The notes below the pieces were generated by a model. It did no database searches. It was not told the DNA's origin and saw only the letters and a program-made list of their open reading frames with translations. A stretch of 31,913 bases of DNA from an uncultured Collinsella sp. (GTDB taxonomy: Bacteria; Actinomycetota; Coriobacteriia; Coriobacteriales; Coriobacteriaceae), in assembly GCA_900548255.1 (NCBI GenBank), contig URKH01000017.1:1-31913 (forward strand), read 5' to 3'. This document shows, in pieces, positions 23,855 through 30,973 of this stretch (its first letter is position 1; each line of letters starts with the position of its first letter). Both the position numbers and the translations under genes were made by a program.

Positions 23855-23991
23855 ACACCCGCGCATATTGCCACTTAACGGCGCAAATCCGGCCCTCAGA
23901 ATGGGACACATGGCCCACCCTAGCGAGCCGTCCACGCGTACAGTAAAGGCAGGTAATCCATGGGCGGTTACAGATTGAGGAGGACACGACC

Positions 23992-24585
23992 ATGAAAAAG
24001 AAGGCCTTAGCGATTCTCACCCTCTGCATCAGCCTCTTTGCCGCGGTTGCCCTGGTGGGTTGTGGCGGAAGCGGTGGCGCTACCGGCAGCAGCGGTGGCG
24101 GCGGCGCGGAAAAGCCAACCGTGGATATGAGGACCGACTTCATTTGGTTTAAGGTCGAGGTCCCCGAGGGCGTCGAGATTACCGACGTTGCCGGCGACAC
24201 GGCCGACAGGGCCCAGTTTAAGTTCACCAAGAGCGAGCACGCCAGCGACCGCTTCATCCCCGTCTTCGACCCTGACAAGAACGCCGACGAGCTGTTTGAC
24301 TACGAGGCCAAGTGGAAGACCGACTTTGAGTGGACCGAGAATGATCCCGTTAAGTACAACGGCAAGACCTGGCGCAACGCTTCCTACACGCACACGGGCG
24401 GCGTGACGACCGAGTACTTCACCGACGTTGACGGCGGCAGCGTGTACGTGCGCATCGACAATGTCGAAGAGCACAAGGACGCCGTCGAGACCATGATGAA
24501 GTCCCTGGAGTTTGCCGATGATATCGCCAAGGCCAAGACCGAGGCCATGGACGTCAAGCTCGACGATATCGAGATCAAGCGCTAA
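23992..24585 (+). CDS. Putative lipoprotein (paralogue 2)
   Basis: The 197-residue protein shares its plan with paralogue 1: MKKKALAILTLCISLFAAVA, lipobox LVGC, Gly/Ser-rich linker, then TDFIWFKVEVPEGVEITDVA, VKYNGKTWRNASY, YFTDVDGGSVYVRI and a helical end LEFADDIAKAK. The ribosome binding site GAGGAGGA precedes ATG 23992. The two copies differ enough to be an old duplication, and the spacing and separate terminators (23820 and 24623) let each be regulated alone. Function is unknown; surface binding is the only safe inference. Confidence 0.82.
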   Translation: MKKKALAILTLCISLFAAVALVGCGGSGGATGSSGGGGAEKPTVDMRTDFIWFKVEVPEGVEITDVAGDTADRAQFKFTKSEHASDRFIPVFDPDKNADELFDYEAKWKTDFEWTENDPVKYNGKTWRNASYTHTGGVTTEYFTDVDGGSVYVRIDNVEEHKDAVETMMKSLEFADDIAKAKTEAMDVKLDDIEIKR

Positions 24586-24622
24586 AGCTCCAACGGCATG
24601 CAGCAGCGCCGTTTTAGCTCAG

Positions 24623-24661
24623 CCGGGATGCAAGGTGCGACTCCTTGCATCCCGGTTTTTT
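24623..24661 (+). terminator. Strong Rho-independent terminator after lipoprotein 2
   Basis: CCGGGATGCAAGG (24623-24635) pairs perfectly with CCTTGCATCCCGG (24643-24655), followed by six T. It also lies between two convergent genes. Confidence 0.95.
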
Positions 24662-24679
24662 GTGTTCGAAAGCGCCCGG

Positions 24680-24949
24680 TCACATCACCATATTGAGCAC
24701 GTTGACGAATTCCTGCGCCCTCGCGTGACTGCTGAGGCTAAAGACACAGGCAGTCAACAGCCTGTTACGCAGAAAAACGTCGCGGCCCTTGATCCTGTTG
24801 ACCCCCGTGATGTCCTTAAGGTAGACAATCTCGGTGTGCTTGCCGCCGAAAGCGCCCTTCTTGAGCACCTCGATACGGTTAGGGTAAATTTTGACGTCTT
24901 TAAACCTACCCGAACCCTTGTCCTGAAACAGCAAGGTGTTGTTGTCCAT
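24680..24949 (-). CDS. Small PH-domain-like protein (89 aa)
   Basis: The 89-residue protein, MDNNTLLFQDKGSGRFKDVK onward, alternates short strands (VKIYPNRIEVL, TEIVYLKDITGV) and ends in a helix (HARAQEFVNVLNMV). This is typical of short bacterial PH-like domains in which a final helix caps a beta sandwich. GGGAG lies 8 nt before ATG 24949; the frame opens at 24994. It is convergent with the lipoprotein gene. No membrane segment is present, so it is likely cytoplasmic. Assignment rests on predicted fold only. Confidence 0.6.
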   Translation of the reverse strand: MDNNTLLFQDKGSGRFKDVKIYPNRIEVLKKGAFGGKHTEIVYLKDITGVNRIKGRDVFLRNRLLTACVFSLSSHARAQEFVNVLNMVM

Positions 24950-25073
24950 GCGTGTCACTCCCATGGGGTTCGCTAAAACTGCCTCTATGGTCACATTTTA
25001 GTCACCGCAAGGCTCCCATGCGAAGGTGCCAGACAGCACAGCAATTCGTGTCCGCGCGAGACTTTAAACTAAA

Positions 25074-25082
25074 TGCGATAAA
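25074..25082 (+). promoter_or_regulatory. Candidate extended -10 promoter for the DUF1016 gene
   Basis: TGCGATAAA resembles the TGCGATAAT seen before the MetRS and degV-family genes and lies 36 bp before ATG 25118. A second AT-rich hexamer (TAAACT) is close upstream. No clear -35 is visible. Confidence 0.35.
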
Positions 25083-25117
25083 GATGCATTCCATAAGAGG
25101 AAAGTGGGGCGACAGTG

Positions 25118-26167
25118 ATGGGCGAACTGGTAAACCGTGGAGAATCGGCAATCGTGCCAGAAGTTTTTTACAAGCAGGTTTCCTCGATTCTAAACGCCGC
25201 TCGCGACAAGGCCTATACCGCCGTTAACTTTGCGATGGTTGAGGCATATTGGGAAATCGGCAAGAGCATTGTTGATGAACAGGGCGGAGAGGAGCGCGCA
25301 GCATATGGAGAGGCATTGATTGCAGGCCTCTCCAGAAGGCTTACCGCGGATTTCGGAAGAGGCTTTGGCATCGCAAACCTTCGCAATATGCGTCAGTTCT
25401 TTCTTGCGTTTCCAATTCGCGACGCACTGCGTAGCGAATTGAGCTGGACTCATTACCGCAGGTTGATGCGCATTCCCGACCCTGATGCTCGCGCCTGGTA
25501 CATGAACGAATGCGCCGATTCTCGTTGGAGCACGCGTCAGCTCGAGCGTCAGATCAACACCATGTTCCGCGAGCGCCTGCTTGCCAGCAAGGACAAGGAG
25601 GCCGTCACCCAGGAAATCCAAGAGAGCGCCCCGGCTCGTCGCCCCGAGGATATCATCCGCGATCCATATGTACTGGAGTTTTTAGGTTTCTCGGACGATA
25701 CTGCGTTTCGCGAGAGCGATCTAGAGCAGGCGCTCATCACGCATCTTCAGAAGTTCCTGCTGGAGCTTGGCCGTGGTTTCGCTTTCGAGGCGCGCCAAAA
25801 GCGCATCACCTTTGATGGGCGCCATTTCTATATTGACCTTGTGTTTTACAACTATCTGATGCGCTGCTTCGTGCTCATCGACCTTAAGACGGACGATCTT
25901 ACGCATCAGGACCTGGGCCAGATGCAAATGTACGTGAACTACTACACGCGCGAGCTCATGAACGAAGGCGACAATCCGCCTATAGGCATCGTGCTCTGCG
26001 CGGACAAAAGCGACTCGATTGTCGAGTACACGCTGCCCGAAGACAACGACCAAGTGTTTGCCGCCAAATACTTGCCGTATCTTCCAAGCAAGGAAGAGCT
26101 GGCGCGCGAGCTGAGTGCCGAGTACCGCGCCATCAACGAAGCGACTAATGGCGAAGCGCAAGGGTAG
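25118..26167 (+). CDS. DUF1016/YhcG-type PDDEXK nuclease-domain protein
   Basis: The 349-residue protein has the N-terminal helical domain of the family (YWEIGKSIVDEQGG, LRNMRQFFLAFP, LSWTHYRRLMRI) and a C-terminal restriction-like PDDEXK fold. The nuclease landmarks are FDGRHFYIDLVFYN (Asp) and CFVLIDLKTDDL (Asp-x-Lys) at about 240-270. Related YhcG proteins are presumed DNA nucleases and turn up next to defence or restriction genes or alone; no methylase or restriction partner is present here. The codon choice (AGA, GGA, TTT and so on in the first third) is more AT-rich than the neighbours, suggesting acquisition. GTG 25115 directly precedes ATG 25118; GGGG lies at fair spacing for either. 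Confidence 0.85.
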   Translation: MGELVNRGESAIVPEVFYKQVSSILNAARDKAYTAVNFAMVEAYWEIGKSIVDEQGGEERAAYGEALIAGLSRRLTADFGRGFGIANLRNMRQFFLAFPIRDALRSELSWTHYRRLMRIPDPDARAWYMNECADSRWSTRQLERQINTMFRERLLASKDKEAVTQEIQESAPARRPEDIIRDPYVLEFLGFSDDTAFRESDLEQALITHLQKFLLELGRGFAFEARQKRITFDGRHFYIDLVFYNYLMRCFVLIDLKTDDLTHQDLGQMQMYVNYYTRELMNEGDNPPIGIVLCADKSDSIVEYTLPEDNDQVFAAKYLPYLPSKEELARELSAEYRAINEATNGEAQG

Positions 26168-26230
26168 CAGCACGTTGCGACCGATACCCCCGACGGCGTT
26201 TCATATCCCCCGACATAAGAGGAGCGCTCC

Positions 26231-27019
26231 ATGACAGACAGACCGAAAACGACACTGCGCGACTGCATCTATGGGCTTGCCGTCGGCGACGCGCTGGGCG
26301 TTCCCTACGAGTTCAGGCCCCGCGGCACATTCGAATGCACCGACATGATCGGCTACGGCACGCATGGGCAGCCCGACGGCACCTGGAGCGACGACACGTC
26401 CATGACGCTTGCTACCTGCGACTCGATTAGGGAGCTCGGGCACATCGACACCGCGGACATGCGCGACAAGTTCGTCGGCTGGATTGCCCGTGACGAGTAT
26501 ACAATCGACGGCGTTTTCGATTACGGCGGCACAACCGCCCGCGCCTTGCACACCGGCAAAGGAGGCTCCGGCGAGCGCGACAACGGCAACGGATCGCTCA
26601 TGTGCATCGCGCCCCTGGCGTTCACCGATGCGACAGACGAAGAGGTCAGCGAGGTCTCCGCGATTACGCACGCCCACAGAACGTCAACCGATGCATGCGT
26701 CATATTTGTCGAGCTGATGAGGACCGTGATGAACGACGCGCTCCCCTCGTGGGCACTCCACCTGAAAGGCGTGCCTGAGCACGAAATCAGGTCTGGCGGC
26801 TTCGTGCTTGACACGCTTAAGGCTGCCGCCTGGTGCTTTGTGAACACCAACAGCTACGAAGAATGCGTGCTTGCCGCCGTCAACCTAGGCGACGACGCCG
26901 ACACCACCGCAGCCGTCGCCGGCGCGCTCGCAGGCACGGCATACGGCATCGACGCCATCCCGCAGGAGTGGGTCGACACCCTGCGCGGTAAAGAGTTGAT
27001 TGAGAGCTGCCTGTTTTAG
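26231..27019 (+). CDS. ADP-ribosylglycohydrolase (DraG/ARH family)
   Basis: The 262-residue protein removes ADP-ribose from proteins or from other ADP-ribosylated targets, with two bound magnesium ions. Motifs: GLAVGDALGVPYEFRP (about 15-30), GTWSDDTSMTLATC (about 55-68) and the C-terminal NLGDDADTTAAVAGALAGTA (about 219-238), which together provide the metal ligands. GAGGAGC lies before ATG 26231. The protein is somewhat short for the family (usually about 300). Two small genes follow closely, so an operon is likely. I see no ADP-ribosyltransferase such as DarT, so its substrate cannot be named. Confidence 0.9.
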   Translation: MTDRPKTTLRDCIYGLAVGDALGVPYEFRPRGTFECTDMIGYGTHGQPDGTWSDDTSMTLATCDSIRELGHIDTADMRDKFVGWIARDEYTIDGVFDYGGTTARALHTGKGGSGERDNGNGSLMCIAPLAFTDATDEEVSEVSAITHAHRTSTDACVIFVELMRTVMNDALPSWALHLKGVPEHEIRSGGFVLDTLKAAAWCFVNTNSYEECVLAAVNLGDDADTTAAVAGALAGTAYGIDAIPQEWVDTLRGKELIESCLF

Positions 27020-27051
27020 GGCGCCATTCAAGAAATAAGGCAGGAGGCATC

Positions 27052-27270
27052 ATGGAGAGGAAGGTCGCAAATATAGACGAGTTCCAAGTGGACGAAAACG
27101 GGATTCCGCTATTTCCAGTAGGACTGAAGGAAGAAGCCAGCCTCTATATCCTCCCCGACGGGCGTTACCTCCCCTGCGGGGTCTACAGGACCGCGGACGG
27201 CGATTCGCTCATTTATGAGCCGTTCGAGCTCAGCACCTTCGGGCAGATGCTGGCTCAATTCAAACTATGA
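27052..27270 (+). CDS. Hypothetical protein (72 aa) downstream of the ADP-ribosylglycohydrolase
   Basis: The 72-residue protein reads MERKVANIDEFQVDENGIPL onward with a beta-rich centre (LYILPDGRYLPCGVYRTADG) and an acidic balance. GCAGGAGG gives a good ribosome binding site 6 nt before ATG 27052. It starts 32 bp after the glycohydrolase stop. I do not recognise a family. The stop TGA overlaps the ATG of the next 30-codon ORF, suggesting translational coupling. Confidence 0.65.
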   Translation: MERKVANIDEFQVDENGIPLFPVGLKEEASLYILPDGRYLPCGVYRTADGDSLIYEPFELSTFGQMLAQFKL

Positions 27271-27359
27271 ACTTGTTTCTTGAAATCCTGCGCCTCTCGA
27301 TGTATGTGACCGGCATTGCCCGGAACCTCTACTCGATCTGGCGGGAATATAAGCAGTAA
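27267..27359 (+). CDS. 30-aa microprotein overlapping the 72-aa gene (ATGA)
   Basis: A frame beginning MNLFLEILRLSMYVTGIARN runs 30 residues to a TAA at 27357-27359, followed after 23 bp by a hairpin. Its ATG overlaps the preceding TGA in the sequence ATGA, the usual arrangement for translational reinitiation. The peptide looks like one amphipathic, partly hydrophobic helix with a basic/aromatic tail. It has no own strong ribosome binding site. It may be a membrane-active or regulatory peptide; chance cannot be excluded for so short an ORF. Confidence 0.4.
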   Translation: MNLFLEILRLSMYVTGIARNLYSIWREYKQ

Positions 27360-27381
27360 CGGATAGCGAAGGGAGTCATAG

Positions 27382-27408
27382 AAAAGGGTCGGTTGCAGCC
27401 GACCCTTT
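27382..27408 (+). terminator. Hairpin terminator after the glycohydrolase operon
   Basis: AAAGGGTCGG (27383-27392) pairs perfectly with CCGACCCTTT (27399-27408). The T-tract is short (TTT, then AA). Confidence 0.65.
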
Positions 27409-27638
27409 AAGACGATAGCACCTGCGTTGCCCGCGCTTCCAAAGTTGACCGACTGAGGAGCGGGTTCCGCGGCACATCCTGATTTTACCCAGTGGCAAGG
27501 CTCTTTTACAGCCGTTCCACCGTTTATTTACATCTGCCAATCAAGACGAGACTACTACGCACCTTTATTACACACGATATTTTCAGCCTGGTATAACCAA
27601 GTTCAATAATAGAATGCAAATCCAACCACCGTGTCTGA

Positions 27639-27743
27639 TTACAAAAAGATTTTTGCCTTTTCTGCAGCAAACTCTTCCTCGGTAAGCACTCCACTATCAC
27701 GCAGCGTTGCAAGCCTCTCAAGCCTTGCAACTACATCAATCAC
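27639..27743 (-). pseudogene. SHOCT domain displaced by a frameshift
   Basis: On the minus strand, overlapping the end of the 27736-28107 gene in another frame, there is a 34-codon stretch: ...VVARLERLATLRDSGVLTEE and EFAAEKAKIFL, then TAA. LxxLRDSGxLTEEEFxxxKxKIL is the signature of the SHOCT (short C-terminal) domain. The upstream protein, of the type that normally ends in a SHOCT, stops at LADSD just eight bases before this frame could continue. One base too many near 27736-27745 explains the split. A GTG at 27743 could start it separately, but there is no ribosome binding site. Sequencing error, mutation or programmed frameshift are the three options. Confidence 0.75.
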
Positions 27744-28107
27744 TATCCGCCAGCGTCTCAATAGTCTGTGAAACCTGCGGATACCGCTCAAGCTCCTTCG
27801 ATAGGGCATCGACTATCTCGGCAATATTCTTTGCATTTTTGCCCCCGTTTAATACGTTTGCCCTGACCTTAGATGACGACTTGACAGTAACGCCAGATCC
27901 GCCTTCAACTGGAACAACCGAAATACTGATATTTTCGCCCCAAGACCAAAGGCTCATACCAATCTCGGCTGCAACTGTTCTTGTTGTGGGCGATGCACTA
28001 TCAACTTTTACTTTAGGCAGCTTTTCCATAGCTGCCTTCAAGGCATTAAACGTGTCGTCAGGAGAATACGGTACCTGAAGTTGAAGCTGCTGATCCGCAA
28101 AACCCAT
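27736..28107 (-). CDS. Protein of SHOCT-family architecture, truncated by frameshift (123 aa)
   Basis: The 123-residue protein starts MGFADQQLQLQVPYSPDDTF and carries an alpha/beta domain with SVVPVEGGSGVTVKSSSKVR and a helix IAEIVDALSKELERYPQVS. It resembles the N-terminal domain found in front of SHOCT motifs in many Firmicutes and Actinobacteria; that domain has no known activity, and members may assist membrane-associated functions. GGAGG lies 8 nt before ATG 28107. The reading frame ends in ADSD at a TGA, and the SHOCT part continues in another frame. The codon usage is AT-richer than the surrounding genes. Confidence 0.7.
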   Translation of the reverse strand: MGFADQQLQLQVPYSPDDTFNALKAAMEKLPKVKVDSASPTTRTVAAEIGMSLWSWGENISISVVPVEGGSGVTVKSSSKVRANVLNGGKNAKNIAEIVDALSKELERYPQVSQTIETLADSD

Positions 28108-28223
28108 AATCTGGCCTCCGCTTCTTACAAGATTAAGGCTATCGGCAATGGTAGCACGTTCCCAGCAGTCTTAAATTCGTCTCATGACCTTGCGATGCAG
28201 CCCGACGCCCCGGCTCCGCTTCC

Positions 28224-29561
28224 CTACTTCCCAAAGATCGCAGCGAACAATCCCTTGCGCTTGGGTTTTTCTTCTCGGTAGGAACCCTCGGCAGCCGCTG
28301 CCACCTGACGTGGCTGCTCGTCGCCTCCACGGCGCACAATTTGGTACAGGAATGGCGATTTGATGTATTTGACCTCGACGGGCGTGGCGTGAACGGTGCT
28401 TTCGCCGGACAGATGCAGGCTCGGATTGAGCGGCGCCACAATATGCGTCTCGCGCTTGTCGCTAAACACCACCGCCGCCGCACGGCCCGTCTGGCCGTTC
28501 ACGGCAATGCGCACCTGCTCGCCATTACGTCCATCCGACGCGGGACGATCGACAAAGTAGACCGGCACCATAACCAGGCCGTCCTTGTGCTTGCGGGCCT
28601 TGCGCGCCCAGGTGCGGATGCTCTTTTTATTGAGCCCCAGGAAAGTCTCGGCATCGTTGCCAACAATGTCGAGCGCCAGCTTGTCAATGACCACCTGGTC
28701 CTTGGTGGACGCATCGACGGAGACAACGCGGAAGTCGCCTTCCTGCATGGCCGGGTCGAACGACCCAACCTTGGCAAAGTCCCATGGCTCCAGAATGCCC
28801 ATAAGGCGAACGTCCAGGTAGTTTGCCCTGGGATATGCCCAGTCGAGCACCTCGTAGTACACCAGGGTCTCCTTGCTCAGGCCCTTGCCCGGGAAGGACG
28901 CCATCATGCGCAGGTCCGCGAGCGCCATGGGGAAGTAGAAGAGCATCATGTCGTTTTGAATCGCGTCTTCCACATCGTGACCGGCAAAGGCGTCTGGATA
29001 TCGGCGCACCAGCTCAAGCGCATTGGCGCGCGCCTGCTGCGGCGTTATCTCGCAGGGAATACCCTGCTCGGGCACATATTCCGCACCAACGCCCATGGTC
29101 AGGCGCTTGCTAAACGTCCCCGGCTTGAGCAGGTCGGCGACACCGATCTTATTGCCGCAGGACGGGCACTCAAACACGCGCTGGGTCGACTCGCCCTCAA
29201 AGGACGCTCCGCAGAAGGGACAGGGGATGCTCACGTGCGTGGCCTCTTGGAACTCCTGGGCCGTGCCGCGGTCTTCCCACAGCAGATGCTCCAGAACCGA
29301 CTGATTGCGCCAGTGCTCATTAAAGAAATACCAGTCGGGGTCCACCGGGCGCTCGAGCTGCGACACATGCGTGAGCTTAAGCAGCCCATCGACAACCGTC
29401 AGTGGCGTATGGCGAATGCCCAGGGCGCTCTTGGGCTCCCCCGCATCGGCCTGCCACGGAACGACCGTGCCGCAATAGGCGCACTCAAAGCTGCGTTTAG
29501 CCTGGTGTGAGTACATAGGGCCGCCGCAGTTTTGGCATTTAATGGCAAACATCTCGTCCAT
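28224..29561 (-). CDS. Double zinc-ribbon protein (445 aa)
   Basis: The protein has two CxxC...CxxC zinc ribbons: CQNCGG with CAYCG (about 9-30), and CPFCG with CPSCG (about 114-137). A long alpha/beta region follows (about 150-430) and a short basic, hydrophobic end (KRKGLFAAIFGK) that could touch the membrane. The ribbons resemble TFIIB-type or topoisomerase-type ones. The central part has MLFYFPMALADLRMMASFPG and YPRANYLDVRLMGILEPW. I do not recognise a specific family. AGGAGG with good spacing sets ATG 29561. It is divergent from the cation-efflux gene. Function unknown. Confidence 0.75.
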   Translation of the reverse strand: MDEMFAIKCQNCGGPMYSHQAKRSFECAYCGTVVPWQADAGEPKSALGIRHTPLTVVDGLLKLTHVSQLERPVDPDWYFFNEHWRNQSVLEHLLWEDRGTAQEFQEATHVSIPCPFCGASFEGESTQRVFECPSCGNKIGVADLLKPGTFSKRLTMGVGAEYVPEQGIPCEITPQQARANALELVRRYPDAFAGHDVEDAIQNDMMLFYFPMALADLRMMASFPGKGLSKETLVYYEVLDWAYPRANYLDVRLMGILEPWDFAKVGSFDPAMQEGDFRVVSVDASTKDQVVIDKLALDIVGNDAETFLGLNKKSIRTWARKARKHKDGLVMVPVYFVDRPASDGRNGEQVRIAVNGQTGRAAAVVFSDKRETHIVAPLNPSLHLSGESTVHATPVEVKYIKSPFLYQIVRRGGDEQPRQVAAAAEGSYREEKPKRKGLFAAIFGK

Positions 29562-29779
29562 GAATACGTCCTCCTTTGCACTGGGGCTGTCGACATTAAG
29601 TATGTCGGGCAGGTAAGCACGTGCCCATACCCATGTGGCCCAAAATCGAGCACCCAGGCAGACGAGAAGGCTCGCTCGTTAGCACCGGCAGACCATTACT
29701 GCATTTTCTGAGCATCGGTGCACAGCGCCTCCGCGCGAGCTACACTATCCCCTTAAACATGATTGTGAGGACGACCGCT

Positions 29780-30961
29780 ATGCTATTTGTAAATCGGCTG
29801 GTACATACGCTTGTTCCCGGCAGCGAGGGCGAGCCGGTCGATACCTCCTGCCGCACCAACGCGGGCTTCGCCGCAAGCCTCATCTGCATTGGCCTCAACA
29901 TCACTCTGTGCCTGGCCAAGGGCATCGCGGGCCTGCTCGCCGGCTCCGTCTCCCTCATCGCCGACGCTTTCAACAACCTCTCCGATGCCTCGAGCAACAT
30001 CGTAAGCCTGCTCGGGTTCCGCCTTGCCAGCCGCCCGGCAGACGAAGGCCACCCCTATGGCCACGGCCGCTACGAGTACCTAGCCGGTCTGTTCGTCGCC
30101 GTCCTGGTTTGCGCCGTCGGCATCAACCTGATCCTCGAGTCGGTCACCAAGATCATCAAGCCCTCCCCCACCGCCTACACGCTGGTCTCCCTAGCCGCTC
30201 TCGTCTTGTCCATGCTCGTCAAATTCTGGATGGCCGCATTCAACCGCGCGCTGGGCAACCGTATCGATTCCGAAACACTCATTGCCACAGCACAGGACTC
30301 CAAAAACGACGTCATCACCTCGGGTTCGGTCTTGATGGCGGCGCTTATTTCGCAGACGACCGGCTTTGACCTCGATGGCTGGGCAGGCCTGGGTGTGGGC
30401 ATCTTCATCTGCATCAGCGGCATGGGTCTAGTGCGCGACGCCATCAGCCCGTTGCTGGGACAAGCGCCCGACCCCAAGCTCGTTCAGGCAATCCGCGACA
30501 AGATCATGTCCTATCCGCAGGTCTTGGGCACACACGACCTGATGGTGCACGACTACGGCCCCGGTCGTCAGTTTGCCAGCGCCCACGTGGAGATGCCCGG
30601 CGAGGGCGACGCATTTGAGCACCACGAGATTTTGGACACCATCGAGCACGACATCAAGCGCCAGATGGGCATCGGCATCACGTTGCACTGTGACCCCATC
30701 GCCACCACCGGCGACGACCTGCGCGGCTGGGTCAAGCGCGGCATCATGCAGATCGACCCCGCGCTCTCCATCCACGACCTGCACGAGCACGACGGGTTCG
30801 TTTCGTTTGACCTTGTGCGTCCCGACGGCTTTGACATATCCGACGAGGAGCTGCTGGAGCTCGTCACGCGCATCGTGCACGAGCGCCGACCCAATGCCTC
30901 ATGCGTCGTTACGTTTGACTCGGGCTTTAGCTCGCCCGAGCGTCCGGCCGAGCAACTGTAG
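29780..30961 (+). CDS. Cation diffusion facilitator family transporter
   Basis: The 393-residue protein belongs to the CDF family, which exports divalent metals (zinc, manganese, iron or cobalt) in exchange for protons. Six membrane helices are expected (about 30-220). Helix 2 carries LIADAFNNLSDASSNI with the DxxND-like metal site, the loop GHPYGHGRYEYLAGL is the classic CDF signature, and helix 5 shows AQDSKNDVITS. These Asp-rich sites, without the His typical of zinc-specific members, lean toward manganese or iron. The C-terminal cytoplasmic domain (about 235-393) is longer than average and includes a repeat of the ferredoxin-like region. GAGGACG places the start at 29780; the frame opens at 29621. 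Confidence 0.9.
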   Translation: MLFVNRLVHTLVPGSEGEPVDTSCRTNAGFAASLICIGLNITLCLAKGIAGLLAGSVSLIADAFNNLSDASSNIVSLLGFRLASRPADEGHPYGHGRYEYLAGLFVAVLVCAVGINLILESVTKIIKPSPTAYTLVSLAALVLSMLVKFWMAAFNRALGNRIDSETLIATAQDSKNDVITSGSVLMAALISQTTGFDLDGWAGLGVGIFICISGMGLVRDAISPLLGQAPDPKLVQAIRDKIMSYPQVLGTHDLMVHDYGPGRQFASAHVEMPGEGDAFEHHEILDTIEHDIKRQMGIGITLHCDPIATTGDDLRGWVKRGIMQIDPALSIHDLHEHDGFVSFDLVRPDGFDISDEELLELVTRIVHERRPNASCVVTFDSGFSSPERPAEQL

Positions 30962-30973
30962 CCCGCTTAACAG

